Part shown: one piece after another, positions 1 through 9,335 of the stretch | Numbering within the stretch: position 1 is the first letter of the stretch | Layout of the letters: each line of letters starts with the position of its first letter | DNA from: CAJQQY01 sp964352225 | Lineage (GTDB): Bacteria > Bacteroidota > Bacteroidia > Chitinophagales > Saprospiraceae | NCBI GenBank assembly: GCA_964352225.1 | Contig: CAYGRM010000018.1 | Coordinates: 1 to 37,983 of the forward strand | Direction: 5' to 3' | DNA length: 37,983 bases | The notes under the pieces: generated by a model | What the model was told of the DNA's origin: nothing | The model's database searches: none | What the model saw: only the letters and a program-made list of their open reading frames with translations | Program-made: the position numbers and the translations under genes

Positions 1-1678
1 CCTTTATATATTGAGTTGTTTTAGAATGCTTAAATAGATTCTCTTCCGTATCAAACCCTTTTTTATCTTTTCTCCACGCAATTTCTTTTGGCAGTTCGTG
101 AATTGCTTTTCGTATCATATACTTTGAATAACCTTTATTAATTTTTAGTTGGATAGGTAAATTTATATTAAAATTAACTAGCCGATAATCTAGAAATGGA
201 AGTCGAATTTCCAATGATTGGTGCATCGAACTTCTGTCTTCATAATGAGTTAACGCAGGTACAGAGAATTTATCTATATCAATTATTTGTCGTTGTTTAA
301 AGTCCGTAAACTTGAGTTGATTAAATTCATTTTTAAATTCGAAGTTGCACACTTTATTAATTATACTTTCTTTTTTATTGCCAAAACCTATATACCTCTT
401 CGCCATGTCCAATTGGAATTCTCCAAAAAATTTAGGTACCATATATCCTCCCTCTTTTAATAAGCGTCCAATGCGTTTATCATTCTTAGCTTGTAATAGA
501 TTATAAAAAAAGTATTTATTATATCCTGCAAGCGTTTCATCACCACCTTGTCCACTCATGATTACCGTTATGTCTGTCTTTTCTTTAAAAGATTTCATCA
601 TATTGAAGTGAGCAACAGTACTGAGCGATAAAATAGGTTCATCATTATGCCAAATTACTTTCTCTACACTTTCCCATGGATTAATTTTATCATTGCGAAT
701 TTTGCGAATTTGAGTGCCATTTTTTTCTTGCAAAATATCCAGAAAACTTTCCTCTGAGATTTTCTTATTATCAGATACAACAGAAAGATTCGTTAACTTT
801 GAGCTCCCCACTTTATCAGCGATAACTGCAATACTAGAAGAATCTAACCCCCCACTAAGCGTATTTCCAACTTTAACATCACTACGTAAACGAATCTTTA
901 TAGAATCTTGAAAGAGATGTCGAAATTCTTCGATCAAATCCTTTTCTTTTCTTTTTGAAAAATCTTCTATTTGGAAATCCCAATACTTCTCTGTTTTGAA
1001 GTCTTTCTGATTCAAGTCAATAGTCATCGCTGACTTGGCAGGAAGCTTATTAATTCCTTCAAAAAAAGTCTCTTCCGAATAATCAATAATGTAGTTGGTC
1101 AAATAATTTCCAAGTACATTTAAATTTGGTTGAACATCCTTTACAAATGGAAGGATCTGTTTAATTTCAGAACTAAAAACGAAGAATCCATCTTTCTCAT
1201 AGATATACATAGGTTTTATAGAAAAACGGTCTCGACTTAAAATAACTTGCTTCTTTACTTTATCATAAAGCATAAAAGACCACATCCCATTCATTTTTTC
1301 AAACCCTTTTATTCCTTCTTGTTTATACAAATTAACAATTACCTCGGTATCAGTTTGCGTCTTAAAAATTTGCCCCTTTTCTTTTAACTCAGTTCTTAAC
1401 TCAATGTAGTTGTATATTTCTCCATTAAAAATGAGAAAGGTTTCATTATCATTGGAAAAGGGTTGTATCCCATCTTCTGACAAATCTATAATAGATAATC
1501 GTCGATGACCTAAATAAATATTAGACTTTTCGTTGGATGCATCCAATGAATTAAAAAAAACTTCATTGAAAGCATCAGGTCCGCGGTAACTTATTTTTGA
1601 TAGATTCTCTGAAAGTAGTTGTTCTTCCTTAGTAGTAAAAGGTCTATTTAAATGAACAGCTCCTAAAATTCCACACAT
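1..1678 (-). CDS. asnB: Asparagine synthase (glutamine-hydrolysing), C-terminus cut by window edge
   Basis: The start codon at 1678 gives MCGILGAVH, so Cys2 is the N-terminal nucleophile of a class II glutamine amidotransferase. SYRGPDAF, GHRRLSIIDLS and FNGEIYNY follow, as in that domain. The synthetase half carries the PP-loop SGGLDSSS and later SGQGGDE. The frame stays open to base 1, giving about 559 residues; the last part of a family that usually runs to 550-650 residues is outside the window. AsnB-like enzymes use glutamine nitrogen and ATP to amidate an acid. In polysaccharide loci they are often thought to amidate a uronic acid or another glycan carboxylate, which would fit the UDP-HexNAcA and nonulosonic acid made here. 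That substrate is inference; plain asparagine synthesis is equally possible. It follows wecB by about 36 bases on the same strand. Confidence 0.93.
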   Translation of the reverse strand, partial: MCGILGAVHLNRPFTTKEEQLLSENLSKISYRGPDAFNEVFFNSLDASNEKSNIYLGHRRLSIIDLSEDGIQPFSNDNETFLIFNGEIYNYIELRTELKEKGQIFKTQTDTEVIVNLYKQEGIKGFEKMNGMWSFMLYDKVKKQVILSRDRFSIKPMYIYEKDGFFVFSSEIKQILPFVKDVQPNLNVLGNYLTNYIIDYSEETFFEGINKLPAKSAMTIDLNQKDFKTEKYWDFQIEDFSKRKEKDLIEEFRHLFQDSIKIRLRSDVKVGNTLSGGLDSSSIAVIADKVGSSKLTNLSVVSDNKKISEESFLDILQEKNGTQIRKIRNDKINPWESVEKVIWHNDEPILSLSTVAHFNMMKSFKEKTDITVIMSGQGGDETLAGYNKYFFYNLLQAKNDKRIGRLLKEGGYMVPKFFGEFQLDMAKRYIGFGNKKESIINKVCNFEFKNEFNQLKFTDFKQRQIIDIDKFSVPALTHYEDRSSMHQSLEIRLPFLDYRLVNFNINLPIQLKINKGYSKYMIRKAIHELPKEIAWRKDKKGFDTEENLFKHSKTTQYIK

Positions 1679-1714
1679 ACCAATTATTTTTAGATTGACT
1701 TAGCTTACAAACAA

Positions 1715-2812
1715 TTAGGAATGAACAGATGCTAATATATCCGCTATTCTTTCAGATGTTTTTCCATCCCATAAAGGAGGAATTACTCCTTGTTTAGCTT
1801 GCCCATTTAAGATTGACTCCATTTGTACACGAACAGTTTCTGGGTCGAGATCACTCATCAAAAAATTAGTTCCCAAATCAACTGTAATTGGACGTTCTGT
1901 GGTATCTCTAAAAGTCATACAAGGTACTTGGAGATACGTGGTCTCTTCTTGGATACCTCCAGAGTCTGTGATGATGAGAGCTGCGTTATCCATAAGATGA
2001 AGGAATTCGAGATAACCTTGTGGCCCCAAAAGAGTCAATCCTTGAGTTTGCTCTAACTTCTCATATAATCCGAACTTCTTCATATTTGCAGAGGTTCGTG
2101 GATGTATGGCAAAAATTACTTTTTTATGCCTTGCCGCATTATTTATGATATCCAAAATATCTCGTAAACTTTGCTCATTATCTACATTGTGAGGACGATG
2201 CATGGTCATTAATATATAATCTTTAGGAGCAATATCAAGACTCGCTAAAATTGTTGACTGTGCTGCTTTTTCTCTAAAATGAACTAAGGAATCAATCATT
2301 ACATTTCCTACGAAGAATACCTTATCATCAGGTGTTCCTTCTTTCGCAAGATTAATCATACCACTCTGCTCTGTTACAAATAAGAAGTTTGAAACTCCAT
2401 CTGTCATGATACGATTAAGTTCTTCAGGCATTTTCTTGTCGCCACTTCGAAGTCCAGCCTCAACATGAGCAACAGGAATTCCCATCTTAATAGCTACTAA
2501 TGTACAAGCTAAGGTAGAATTAACATCTCCTACTACAAGTAGTAAGTCAGGACGATCAGCCTCAACAATTTTTTCAAATTTGAGCATAATGGTCGCGGTG
2601 GACCAAGTATGAGATCCACCTCCGACACCCAAATAATGATCAGGCTCTGGCATCCCTAATTGATTGAAAAAAATATCGCTCATCTTTTCATCATAATGTT
2701 GGCCAGTATGAAGAATTTTAGATTCTATAGATGGATGTTTTTGAAAGGCTCGATGTAAAGGTGCAACTTTCATAAAATTTGGGCGGGCACCGACAATGCT
2801 AAGTATTTTCAT
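1715..2812 (-). CDS. wecB: UDP-N-acetylglucosamine 2-epimerase (non-hydrolysing)
   Basis: This 365-residue protein has the usual WecB/MnaA length and all its signatures: VGARPNFMK at the N-terminus, HTGQHYD (35-41), EAGLRS (118-123) with PEELNR, HRPHNVDN (about 205), TDSGGIQEET (283-292) and TERP (305-308). The family interconverts UDP-GlcNAc and UDP-ManNAc in the cytosol through a 2-acetamidoglucal intermediate. It begins 4 bases after the acyltransferase stop, so it is operonic. UDP-ManNAc could be used directly or oxidised to UDP-ManNAcA. The only sugar-nucleotide dehydrogenase nearby (16952-18241) looks more like TviB than WecC, so the fate of the ManNAc is open. Confidence 0.95.
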   Translation of the reverse strand: MKILSIVGARPNFMKVAPLHRAFQKHPSIESKILHTGQHYDEKMSDIFFNQLGMPEPDHYLGVGGGSHTWSTATIMLKFEKIVEADRPDLLLVVGDVNSTLACTLVAIKMGIPVAHVEAGLRSGDKKMPEELNRIMTDGVSNFLFVTEQSGMINLAKEGTPDDKVFFVGNVMIDSLVHFREKAAQSTILASLDIAPKDYILMTMHRPHNVDNEQSLRDILDIINNAARHKKVIFAIHPRTSANMKKFGLYEKLEQTQGLTLLGPQGYLEFLHLMDNAALIITDSGGIQEETTYLQVPCMTFRDTTERPITVDLGTNFLMSDLDPETVRVQMESILNGQAKQGVIPPLWDGKTSERIADILASVHS

Positions 2813-2815
2813 ATA

Positions 2816-3838
2816 TTAAGGTATATTTTTTTTAAAGAACGATGTAAGAATGTGAGAAAGAAAAAGAGCAGTTATAAAACCGCAAAAATAATTAATCCAA
2901 ATATTGCCTAATTCAAATGGATTTTGTGATATCATTAAAGGATAGTGAAAAAGAAAAAGAGCGTATGAGATTGGTGCAACTGGTGCAAACTTTTTTAAAA
3001 AATTCAACCCAACTTTTCCCTTTTTAATCCAGAAAATACCTAATGTTAATCCTATCAAAGTATAGATATAGTGTCGAAATTCTATAACTGGATAGTAGGA
3101 AAAATTTAATGAGTCTATATAAAATAGAACAGGGATAAACTCTATAATAACAAGAAAAGATAATCCATAAAATAAAGGTTTAAGCATTTTGAAGCTAATA
3201 TCTTTATGGATTTTATATGTTTTTGTAATTTCTACTCCCGACCAAAAAATCAAAAAATAGGAAATGATATGACTAATTGGATTGGGATATATATGAAAAC
3301 TAATTACTCCAAAGATGGATATCCCAACTGCAAATGCTAATTGGTTTTTTATTTTTATTTTCGTAAGAAAAAAGAGCCAATACGACCACCAAACATAAGA
3401 AACATACCATAATGGCGTATTATTATAAAATGTATTAATCCAAATTCCGGGATATCGATTGTCAAGATCTTGAATATTAAATAAATGACCAATCAGACTT
3501 TGCCAATTAATAAATTCCCAATTGCCTAATTTCCAGGAAACTAAAATATAACTAAGACATAAACTAGTAAGAAATAAGGGATAAATTCTTTTTATCCTTT
3601 TAATTAAAAATTTCTTAAATGTATGCTCGGAAGTTTTACTAAAGGATAACTCTTGGGAAATACCCGATAATACTAAAAATAGTACGACTACAAATTGACC
3701 TTGCCCTGTAATGAAAAAGAAAACTTTATGGTATTGAAATAAGGACAGATGGTGCAGTACAATATAAATCGTAAAAAAACCTCGGATAAAATCAAGAGTC
3801 TTAAGTCGGTTTTTCCGAATTACTTTATCTTTACCCAA
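2816..3838 (-). CDS. Acyltransferase family 3 (OafA-like) membrane protein
   Basis: This 340-residue protein has about ten hydrophobic segments and the acyltransferase-3 opening LDFIRGFFTIYIVLHHL, whose paired histidines belong to the active-site region. The family moves acyl groups, usually acetyl, across or at the inner membrane onto sugar hydroxyls, so it probably O-acylates the repeat unit made by this locus. The start is a TTG at 3838, overlapping the upstream lipoprotein gene by 19 bases. No ATG lies between there and the first conserved segment, so TTG with translational coupling is the best choice. It cannot replace PseH, which is a soluble GNAT N-acetyltransferase. Confidence 0.85.
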   Translation of the reverse strand: MGKDKVIRKNRLKTLDFIRGFFTIYIVLHHLSLFQYHKVFFFITGQGQFVVVLFLVLSGISQELSFSKTSEHTFKKFLIKRIKRIYPLFLTSLCLSYILVSWKLGNWEFINWQSLIGHLFNIQDLDNRYPGIWINTFYNNTPLWYVSYVWWSYWLFFLTKIKIKNQLAFAVGISIFGVISFHIYPNPISHIISYFLIFWSGVEITKTYKIHKDISFKMLKPLFYGLSFLVIIEFIPVLFYIDSLNFSYYPVIEFRHYIYTLIGLTLGIFWIKKGKVGLNFLKKFAPVAPISYALFLFHYPLMISQNPFELGNIWINYFCGFITALFLSHILTSFFKKNIP

Positions 3839-5019
3839 GTTCCATTTTGTCTGAAATAAAGTTCTCCACCTCCAATTGTTCTTGAGTAAAGCGTTCCATT
3901 AGGAGCATTTCCTTTTGGAATATCTACTCCAGTTTGAATCAAATTTTGAGAAACATCACGGTTTTGAGATTTTGATTTACTTTGTTTATTCCTCGAAAAG
4001 GATTCCGATATATCTTCCGAAACGATAAGTCCATTGCTTTGTTTAATACTCATGTCTTCCATTATCTTTCCCTCAATACCAAGTGATGTAATAAAAGGAT
4101 TTAATACTTGACAGTTCAAAGAGTTCTTTCCGAAGAAAGCTGCAGTAGCTCCAGTATTTCCTTCAATATATGGACTGTATACATTATTCGAAACGCATCC
4201 AACCTTTGATGTTGGATGATTAAAAATTATACATTGTTTTAAATTACCTTCTAGTATTGGACTGTAAAAATTATTTCCTGCCCCCCGAATAATTATCCCC
4301 TGAGTAACTTGACCTACTCTTCCTCCTATAAATATATTGGCATTCGGACATCTGGTTGGATAAGATTTGTCAAAGCTAAATTCAATTCCTTTTTGATTTT
4401 TACTACCAACTTGAACATTTCCTTGAACATTACATCTGTAGAAAGTATTATAATAACTTCCTGTTCCTTTACTATCTCCATTTATTCTAAATCCTATATT
4501 ATTATTTTTACTTAGTTTGACTGAACAATTATGTATGTCAGAATAGCTTAATTTAATATCAAAACCGACTTGATTGGGTTTCGTAAGTGTAATATTTAAT
4601 TTTTTTATTTCGCAACTAACAGGATAAGTGTTATTTACTTTTTTTGAATTAATAGCACTATCTGATCCCGTAAAAACAATCTCAATACCTGATTGCCCTT
4701 TAATTTGTGTACAATGCTTTTTTATAAAAAGTGTACTACTAACGATGTATCGTCCTTTTTCAATGACTATATCCCCAAAATCAAAGGCCTCTTGAAGTGC
4801 TTTTGTATCGTCTTTCCCATCATTAGGTATTGCACCAAAATCTTTTGCGGTAAGTTGTCTTTCAAAAGGTACCCAACCATCCTGAGTTTTAGATGCTTTT
4901 TCCACTCTTGGATCAAAATATTTATTACTACTATTTTGAGTTGAAGCTGGTATTTTAGGACTACACGATATAGCCAATAAAAGAATTAGAGAAATAAAAA
5001 AATTAAATATTATTTTCAT
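3820..5019 (-). CDS. Lipoprotein with pectate-lyase-3/tailspike-like beta-helix domain
   Basis: This 399-residue protein begins with a lipoprotein signal (hydrophobic stretch, then LLLAISCS with a lipobox Cys near residue 19), so it should be lipid-anchored outside the cytoplasm. After a short linker comes TAKDFGAIPNDGKDDTKALQEAF, the hallmark start of Pectate_lyase_3-type right-handed beta-helices, then Asn- and Gly-rich turns through about residue 320. The end, NGTLYSRTIGGGELYFRQNGTWVKIK, resembles tail pieces seen on phage tailspike and fibre proteins. Such folds include polysaccharide lyases, epimerases and depolymerases. Its place between wzy-like and acyltransferase genes suggests it trims, modifies or binds the exported glycan. 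No catalytic residues could be assigned and the activity is unknown. Confidence 0.75.
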   Translation of the reverse strand: MKIIFNFFISLILLLAISCSPKIPASTQNSSNKYFDPRVEKASKTQDGWVPFERQLTAKDFGAIPNDGKDDTKALQEAFDFGDIVIEKGRYIVSSTLFIKKHCTQIKGQSGIEIVFTGSDSAINSKKVNNTYPVSCEIKKLNITLTKPNQVGFDIKLSYSDIHNCSVKLSKNNNIGFRINGDSKGTGSYYNTFYRCNVQGNVQVGSKNQKGIEFSFDKSYPTRCPNANIFIGGRVGQVTQGIIIRGAGNNFYSPILEGNLKQCIIFNHPTSKVGCVSNNVYSPYIEGNTGATAAFFGKNSLNCQVLNPFITSLGIEGKIMEDMSIKQSNGLIVSEDISESFSRNKQSKSKSQNRDVSQNLIQTGVDIPKGNAPNGTLYSRTIGGGELYFRQNGTWVKIK

Positions 5020-5044
5020 ATTTACTTTAACTAATATATTATTT

Positions 5045-6265
5045 TTATGCTGTACTAATTTTATATTCCGGAATAGGAAATGAAATCCTCTTTCGGTTTA
5101 AATACCCTATTGCAAATGGAAATAGCCTCTCAGTAAAAAAACCATAAGCAAATATAAAATCTATGTTTACACCTATTATATACAAAAAGAAAAAAGTACT
5201 TAACCATTCATTCTTCCGATATTTATTTCGAGCACGGAAGAGAGAAAATAGAATATAAAACATGATTAATATATAAAAGACTACTCCATATTTTGAGATA
5301 AGAGCTAAAGGAGTAAAGTGAGCGTTAGAATGTACTTTTACATCTCCATATCCTGTAGACTTTAGTTCATATGTAAAACCTACTCCTTTGCCGAAAAGGT
5401 AATCATAACTGTTCATTTCTTGATAAATACTTTCTATTTCCCCCATTCTCCCTCCTGATACTAAATCGAGTACTTCTGGGTTTTCGGCAGCCTCTTGCAG
5501 TTTATAGAAAGTCCATTCGTACTTTCGAAAAGCCCTTGAGTCTTGTATTCCTGCAGATTCAAAGATGATAAACCCCAAAAGAATGATCCCTCCCAGAGCC
5601 GCAATGGATTTTAGTTTGTTCTTTCTTATTCCTATAAAATAGAACATAAAAACAAATACAACTCCTAATAAAATAGATCGTTTTCCACTAAAAACAATTA
5701 CAGCTATTGCCATCAATACATACAAATTCTTTTTGGACATCATCGCCCAAATTAAAAAAGGATATATAATCGGAGTTAACCCTAAATACATTGGGATAAA
5801 CTGAACTACTATATAAAAAAGTGCAATTGTTATTATTGATGAAAAAAAAGCGGCAATTGCGAATCTTTTAAGAAATTTACTTGAGAAAAAAGAAGCATAC
5901 TTTTCTATTGAAAAAAACTTCCGACTCAGACTTATTTTAAGCACAAAAGAAAGAGGCATTAAAAAATCGGTAACATAGCGTCTACTTATAGGGGTAAGGT
6001 TCAATAAGCCGACAATCACAGAAAATAATAGGATACAGATTAAACTTACTTCAATAATATTTAACTTAATCCTAGAAAGATTACAAATAATTAAAGTTAA
6101 ATCTAAACACAAATAAGATAATAAGAATCCTAGGATAAATACAAACCGAATAGGTGATGCACTTCCCAGTATCATCAAAGGGCCGTGTACAAATACTAAT
6201 ATTGTCAGGATACGAAAATATTGCTCTATAAACCGAAACTCTCCTTGAGGACTAAGTGCTTGCAA
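5045..6265 (-). CDS. O-antigen polymerase/ligase-like membrane protein (Wzy-like)
   Basis: This 406-residue protein has roughly ten to twelve hydrophobic segments. A larger polar loop late in the protein contains SGGRMGEIESIY, FGKGVGF and HSNAHFTPLALISKYG, which is typical of the periplasmic loop of Wzy_C/O-antigen ligase proteins (conserved His and Arg, then a late helix pair). Wzy polymerises lipid-linked repeat units on the periplasmic face after Wzx flips them, and a wzx lies two genes upstream. The start is TTG at 6265, overlapping the previous gene by 14 bases; the next ATG would remove the first membrane helix. Sequence divergence is normal in this family, so polymerase versus ligase is not settled, but the context favours polymerase. 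Confidence 0.78.
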   Translation of the reverse strand: MQALSPQGEFRFIEQYFRILTILVFVHGPLMILGSASPIRFVFILGFLLSYLCLDLTLIICNLSRIKLNIIEVSLICILLFSVIVGLLNLTPISRRYVTDFLMPLSFVLKISLSRKFFSIEKYASFFSSKFLKRFAIAAFFSSIITIALFYIVVQFIPMYLGLTPIIYPFLIWAMMSKKNLYVLMAIAVIVFSGKRSILLGVVFVFMFYFIGIRKNKLKSIAALGGIILLGFIIFESAGIQDSRAFRKYEWTFYKLQEAAENPEVLDLVSGGRMGEIESIYQEMNSYDYLFGKGVGFTYELKSTGYGDVKVHSNAHFTPLALISKYGVVFYILIMFYILFSLFRARNKYRKNEWLSTFFFLYIIGVNIDFIFAYGFFTERLFPFAIGYLNRKRISFPIPEYKISTA

Positions 6266-8057
6266 ACTCCGTTAGTTTTTTTTCAAAATGTTCAATCCCC
6301 TTACCCAAGTTTCCTTTTTCTATATAATTTATTCTAAACTCACGAAAAGCAGTATATAATTTCTGTGGGTTATTTAAAACTACCCTCAATTCCTCCTCAT
6401 TATGAACTAGACCATAATAGTTTTCTTCTAAATAGTCTGCCTGAATGCTTTTATCGAAATCGGAAAAAAGGCAAAAAATAACAGGAATACCTTTCAGAAT
6501 GATATCCTGTGCAATGCTCGATGTTCTTAGAATACAAACATCAAATTCAGAAAGATAATCGTCAATATGTTTTTTTCCTGAAATGATATCAAAAGTATCC
6601 ATAAAATCAACAAATTTACTTTCATCATCTCGTGGATGTAACTTTAATCCCCTCTTCTTACTGTCAAACTTTTTTATACATTTAAGAATTTGCTGCTCTA
6701 CACTTTCTTCGTATGGTTGAGTAAAGAATAATATTCGCTCATTATTACCTTGTTGGACTTCTTCTTCTTCTAGGGCAACAAGGTTCCCCCAATACCCCAT
6801 TTTTTCTTTATAACTAGGGTTAGTCTCTTGATACAAATTACATATCTCTTCAGACTTGAATAAAAATTTATCACAGGAAATAAAATCAACTTGAGGAAAA
6901 CTCATCATCAGCGTCGTCTGAACTTGAAACGACTTTAAATGATATTTATCTGCAGCCCGCTTAACTACCCAGGGAAAAGCAGTAAACATTTCTCCAGAGA
7001 GTAATACTATGTTTTTTCTATCCTTTGTTGAAATTTGTTTTAAATATCCCTCGATAGATGCCTCATAAACCAAAAGATGGAAAGAAGCAATAATAATCTC
7101 TTTCTCCATTGAGGTATAAGGAAAAGACAAACCATAAACAGATAGCTCTGTACGCTTTGTTGGCTTTAATAGTAACCGAAAGCAACGAAAAAAATTCTTA
7201 AAGATTTCAAAATAAGTTACCTGATGTAACGCTACTATGGTAGTAATAGCATTCTCCTTAAAAAAATTATTATTTTTATTAAACTCAAAAAAACTTTCCG
7301 CTGTATGTATAGTTGAGTTGATATATTTCTTTAAAAAAGGATAAAAATAATGAGAATGAGCTATACCTCTTGATAAGAATAGGAAAAAAGGGTTTTCAGG
7401 TGGTAAAACTTTAGGCTCATCTCTTGGTATCATCATGAGCGAAAAACTCTTCTTGACTAGGTAACCAAATAATAAAAAGATAAAAAATACATATCGGCGA
7501 AGAAAAATCCTTAGGGCTAATCCTAATTTACTTCTACTTCTTAGGTGACGAACCTTTAACTTCGTTGTTTCTTTTATATATCTTTCTATAAGTTTAGGTA
7601 TAAAATCAAATTTTTTGTAAAGTAAGGCTCGATGAATTTCTCCTTCTGCTTCATAAAAAGGCATATATGCCGAATTCGATATAATATCTGAAAAAACAAT
7701 CTCTGTAAAATCATACTTTCCGATCAGTTCCTGAATCGCTATTTTCCATTTTAGAGCAGGCACCATCAAATTATTAACAATAACATTATAATTTGCCTCT
7801 AATAGGAACTGCGTTTCTCTGTGCAAATTATTTTTTTCGACAAAATCCTTACGTGCACTTACAGCATCATCTACTATTGCTCTAAATGGAACTTTAAATT
7901 CATCAATGCAAAAGACTCTAATTCCTTTATAATATTCCCTCGCACTAAATAAGAATTCTGAACTAGTGAGAATAATATCGTTTTCCTTTACCTTTAAAGG
8001 ACCTTTTTCCGAAAAAAGTAGATATAGAGATAAAGGGGTATTTGCTTTTTCTGTCAA
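6252..8057 (-). CDS. Putative surface-glycan glycosyltransferase (601 aa), possible nonulosonic-acid transferase
   Basis: No family was recognised with certainty. The N-terminal 180 residues look like a soluble alpha/beta domain. A hydrophobic stretch at about 186-208 could be a membrane anchor. From about residue 220 the protein looks like a GT-B glycosyltransferase, with KLHPRDDE near 472-479 and LRTSSIAQDIILKGIPVIF near 510. An HP dipeptide followed by a Ser/Thr-rich loop before a helix is what bacterial sialyl- and polysialyltransferases use to bind CMP-sugars. It lies directly after the pseI-wzx part of the operon, so transfer of a CMP-nonulosonate is a reasonable idea, but that is inference. 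The start is TTG at 8057, 15 bases after the wzx stop; the next ATG is about 95 residues in. Confidence 0.6.
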   Translation of the reverse strand: MTEKANTPLSLYLLFSEKGPLKVKENDIILTSSEFLFSAREYYKGIRVFCIDEFKVPFRAIVDDAVSARKDFVEKNNLHRETQFLLEANYNVIVNNLMVPALKWKIAIQELIGKYDFTEIVFSDIISNSAYMPFYEAEGEIHRALLYKKFDFIPKLIERYIKETTKLKVRHLRSRSKLGLALRIFLRRYVFFIFLLFGYLVKKSFSLMMIPRDEPKVLPPENPFFLFLSRGIAHSHYFYPFLKKYINSTIHTAESFFEFNKNNNFFKENAITTIVALHQVTYFEIFKNFFRCFRLLLKPTKRTELSVYGLSFPYTSMEKEIIIASFHLLVYEASIEGYLKQISTKDRKNIVLLSGEMFTAFPWVVKRAADKYHLKSFQVQTTLMMSFPQVDFISCDKFLFKSEEICNLYQETNPSYKEKMGYWGNLVALEEEEVQQGNNERILFFTQPYEESVEQQILKCIKKFDSKKRGLKLHPRDDESKFVDFMDTFDIISGKKHIDDYLSEFDVCILRTSSIAQDIILKGIPVIFCLFSDFDKSIQADYLEENYYGLVHNEEELRVVLNNPQKLYTAFREFRINYIEKGNLGKGIEHFEKKLTEFAST

Positions 8058-8072
8058 TACTGGTTATTATAA

Positions 8073-9335
8073 TTATCCAAGATGAAGTTTCTTTAATCTA
8101 TTCCTCATCATCAAATGAACTAGAATTACAGTACAACAAAGCACTCCTGGTAGAGTATTAATAATCATTAATTCCGATGAAAAAGAAGTTATTACGATCA
8201 AGTAGGCAATTAATAAAATTGAAAATCCTGTATAGACTATTTTTAAATAACTCAACTCGTAAGAATAAGTTATCATAAGGATATTAGGTATAAATAATCC
8301 TATAAAAAATAATCGACTGAATAGATAAAATGAAAGAGGGAAAGTCAAGAATTCATACTTTTCAAAAATAAAAGATGCCACCCAATTTAAAGGATAAAGA
8401 AAAATACACAACAAAAACGTTAGCCCAAACATAATTTTATATCCTTTGTCTATAAATTGGGAAGGTTTTAATGTTTTATTCTTGAGTTTTTCGATGAAGA
8501 CAGGATTTGTAATAAATAAAACAGATGAAATCCCAAAACTAACAACCGTAGCAATATTATCTGCTAATTGTAGATTACCAATCATTTCATCACTTACTGA
8601 TTCGAATTTGATTAGTAATAATCTATCAATAGACAGGTATAGCGGTAAAACTGCTCCAATTGAAGCTAGCTTTAATCCATCGAAAATTAATTTTTTGAAA
8701 TGTTGTTTTAACCATTTATAGAAGTCGTCTAGATTTATTTGGGTAAATATATTCTTCGTGTTTAGAAGGATCGCCAAGGTAACACTAAACGAAATCGAGA
8801 CCAGCCAATAAGTAAAAAAATCTTCTATCGTATCTACAAAAAAGAGATAAGACAACAGGAATATCAATGCAAAACTGATGTATATTACATTAATCTTAAC
8901 TAGGTCTTGTTTTGCCCTACAAATATTAATAAGTGATTCCTGAATCAGTTTTAAGCCAGCAATACCTCCAATTATCAAACCATATGACAGCGGTACAATG
9001 AAACTTACAACTGCGATAACAATAAAAGAAAAAATTAAATTATAGATTAAATTATACCTGATTAAATACTTTCTTTCTTCATGAACCTCCGCAAGGGCAT
9101 GCCATTTTATTAGCACTTGATTAATTCCAAGAATAATCAAGGAAGAATATGAAATAGCAATAAAACCTGGTGTGGCTTCGCCATACTCTGCAACAGAAAC
9201 CAAGTTAGCTAAAGAAAAGAAAATGAATGCGGTGATACCGTATTCAAGATACTTAACCCCAGTAAACACAATATACTTCCCATTTGACTTTATCAAATGG
9301 GAGAAATGAAGATAAAGACTAGAGAAAAAATTCAA
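8073..9335 (-). CDS. wzx: Polysaccharide flippase, Wzx family
   Basis: This 420-residue protein has about twelve hydrophobic helices and the MATE/MOP layout of Wzx flippases, beginning KYIVFTGVKYLEYGITAFIF. Scattered charged residues sit inside helices, and a central loop (YLSIDRLLLIKF) is typical of the family. Wzx moves undecaprenyl-linked repeat units across the inner membrane. The start is TTG at 9335, whose TGA overlap with the pseI stop (TTGA) suggests translational coupling; no better start precedes the first helix. It sits between the pseudaminate genes and the putative transferase and polymerase, as expected for a Wzx/Wzy-dependent locus. Confidence 0.88.
   Translation of the reverse strand: MNFFSSLYLHFSHLIKSNGKYIVFTGVKYLEYGITAFIFFSLANLVSVAEYGEATPGFIAISYSSLIILGINQVLIKWHALAEVHEERKYLIRYNLIYNLIFSFIVIAVVSFIVPLSYGLIIGGIAGLKLIQESLINICRAKQDLVKINVIYISFALIFLLSYLFFVDTIEDFFTYWLVSISFSVTLAILLNTKNIFTQINLDDFYKWLKQHFKKLIFDGLKLASIGAVLPLYLSIDRLLLIKFESVSDEMIGNLQLADNIATVVSFGISSVLFITNPVFIEKLKNKTLKPSQFIDKGYKIMFGLTFLLCIFLYPLNWVASFIFEKYEFLTFPLSFYLFSRLFFIGLFIPNILMITYSYELSYLKIVYTGFSILLIAYLIVITSFSSELMIINTLPGVLCCTVILVHLMMRNRLKKLHLG

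Noticed and set aside
714..911. Plus-strand open frames within the minus-strand operon
   Set aside because: They lie inside well-conserved genes on the opposite strand (here asnB) and encode no recognisable protein; the same holds for the other antisense frames up to 32 kb.
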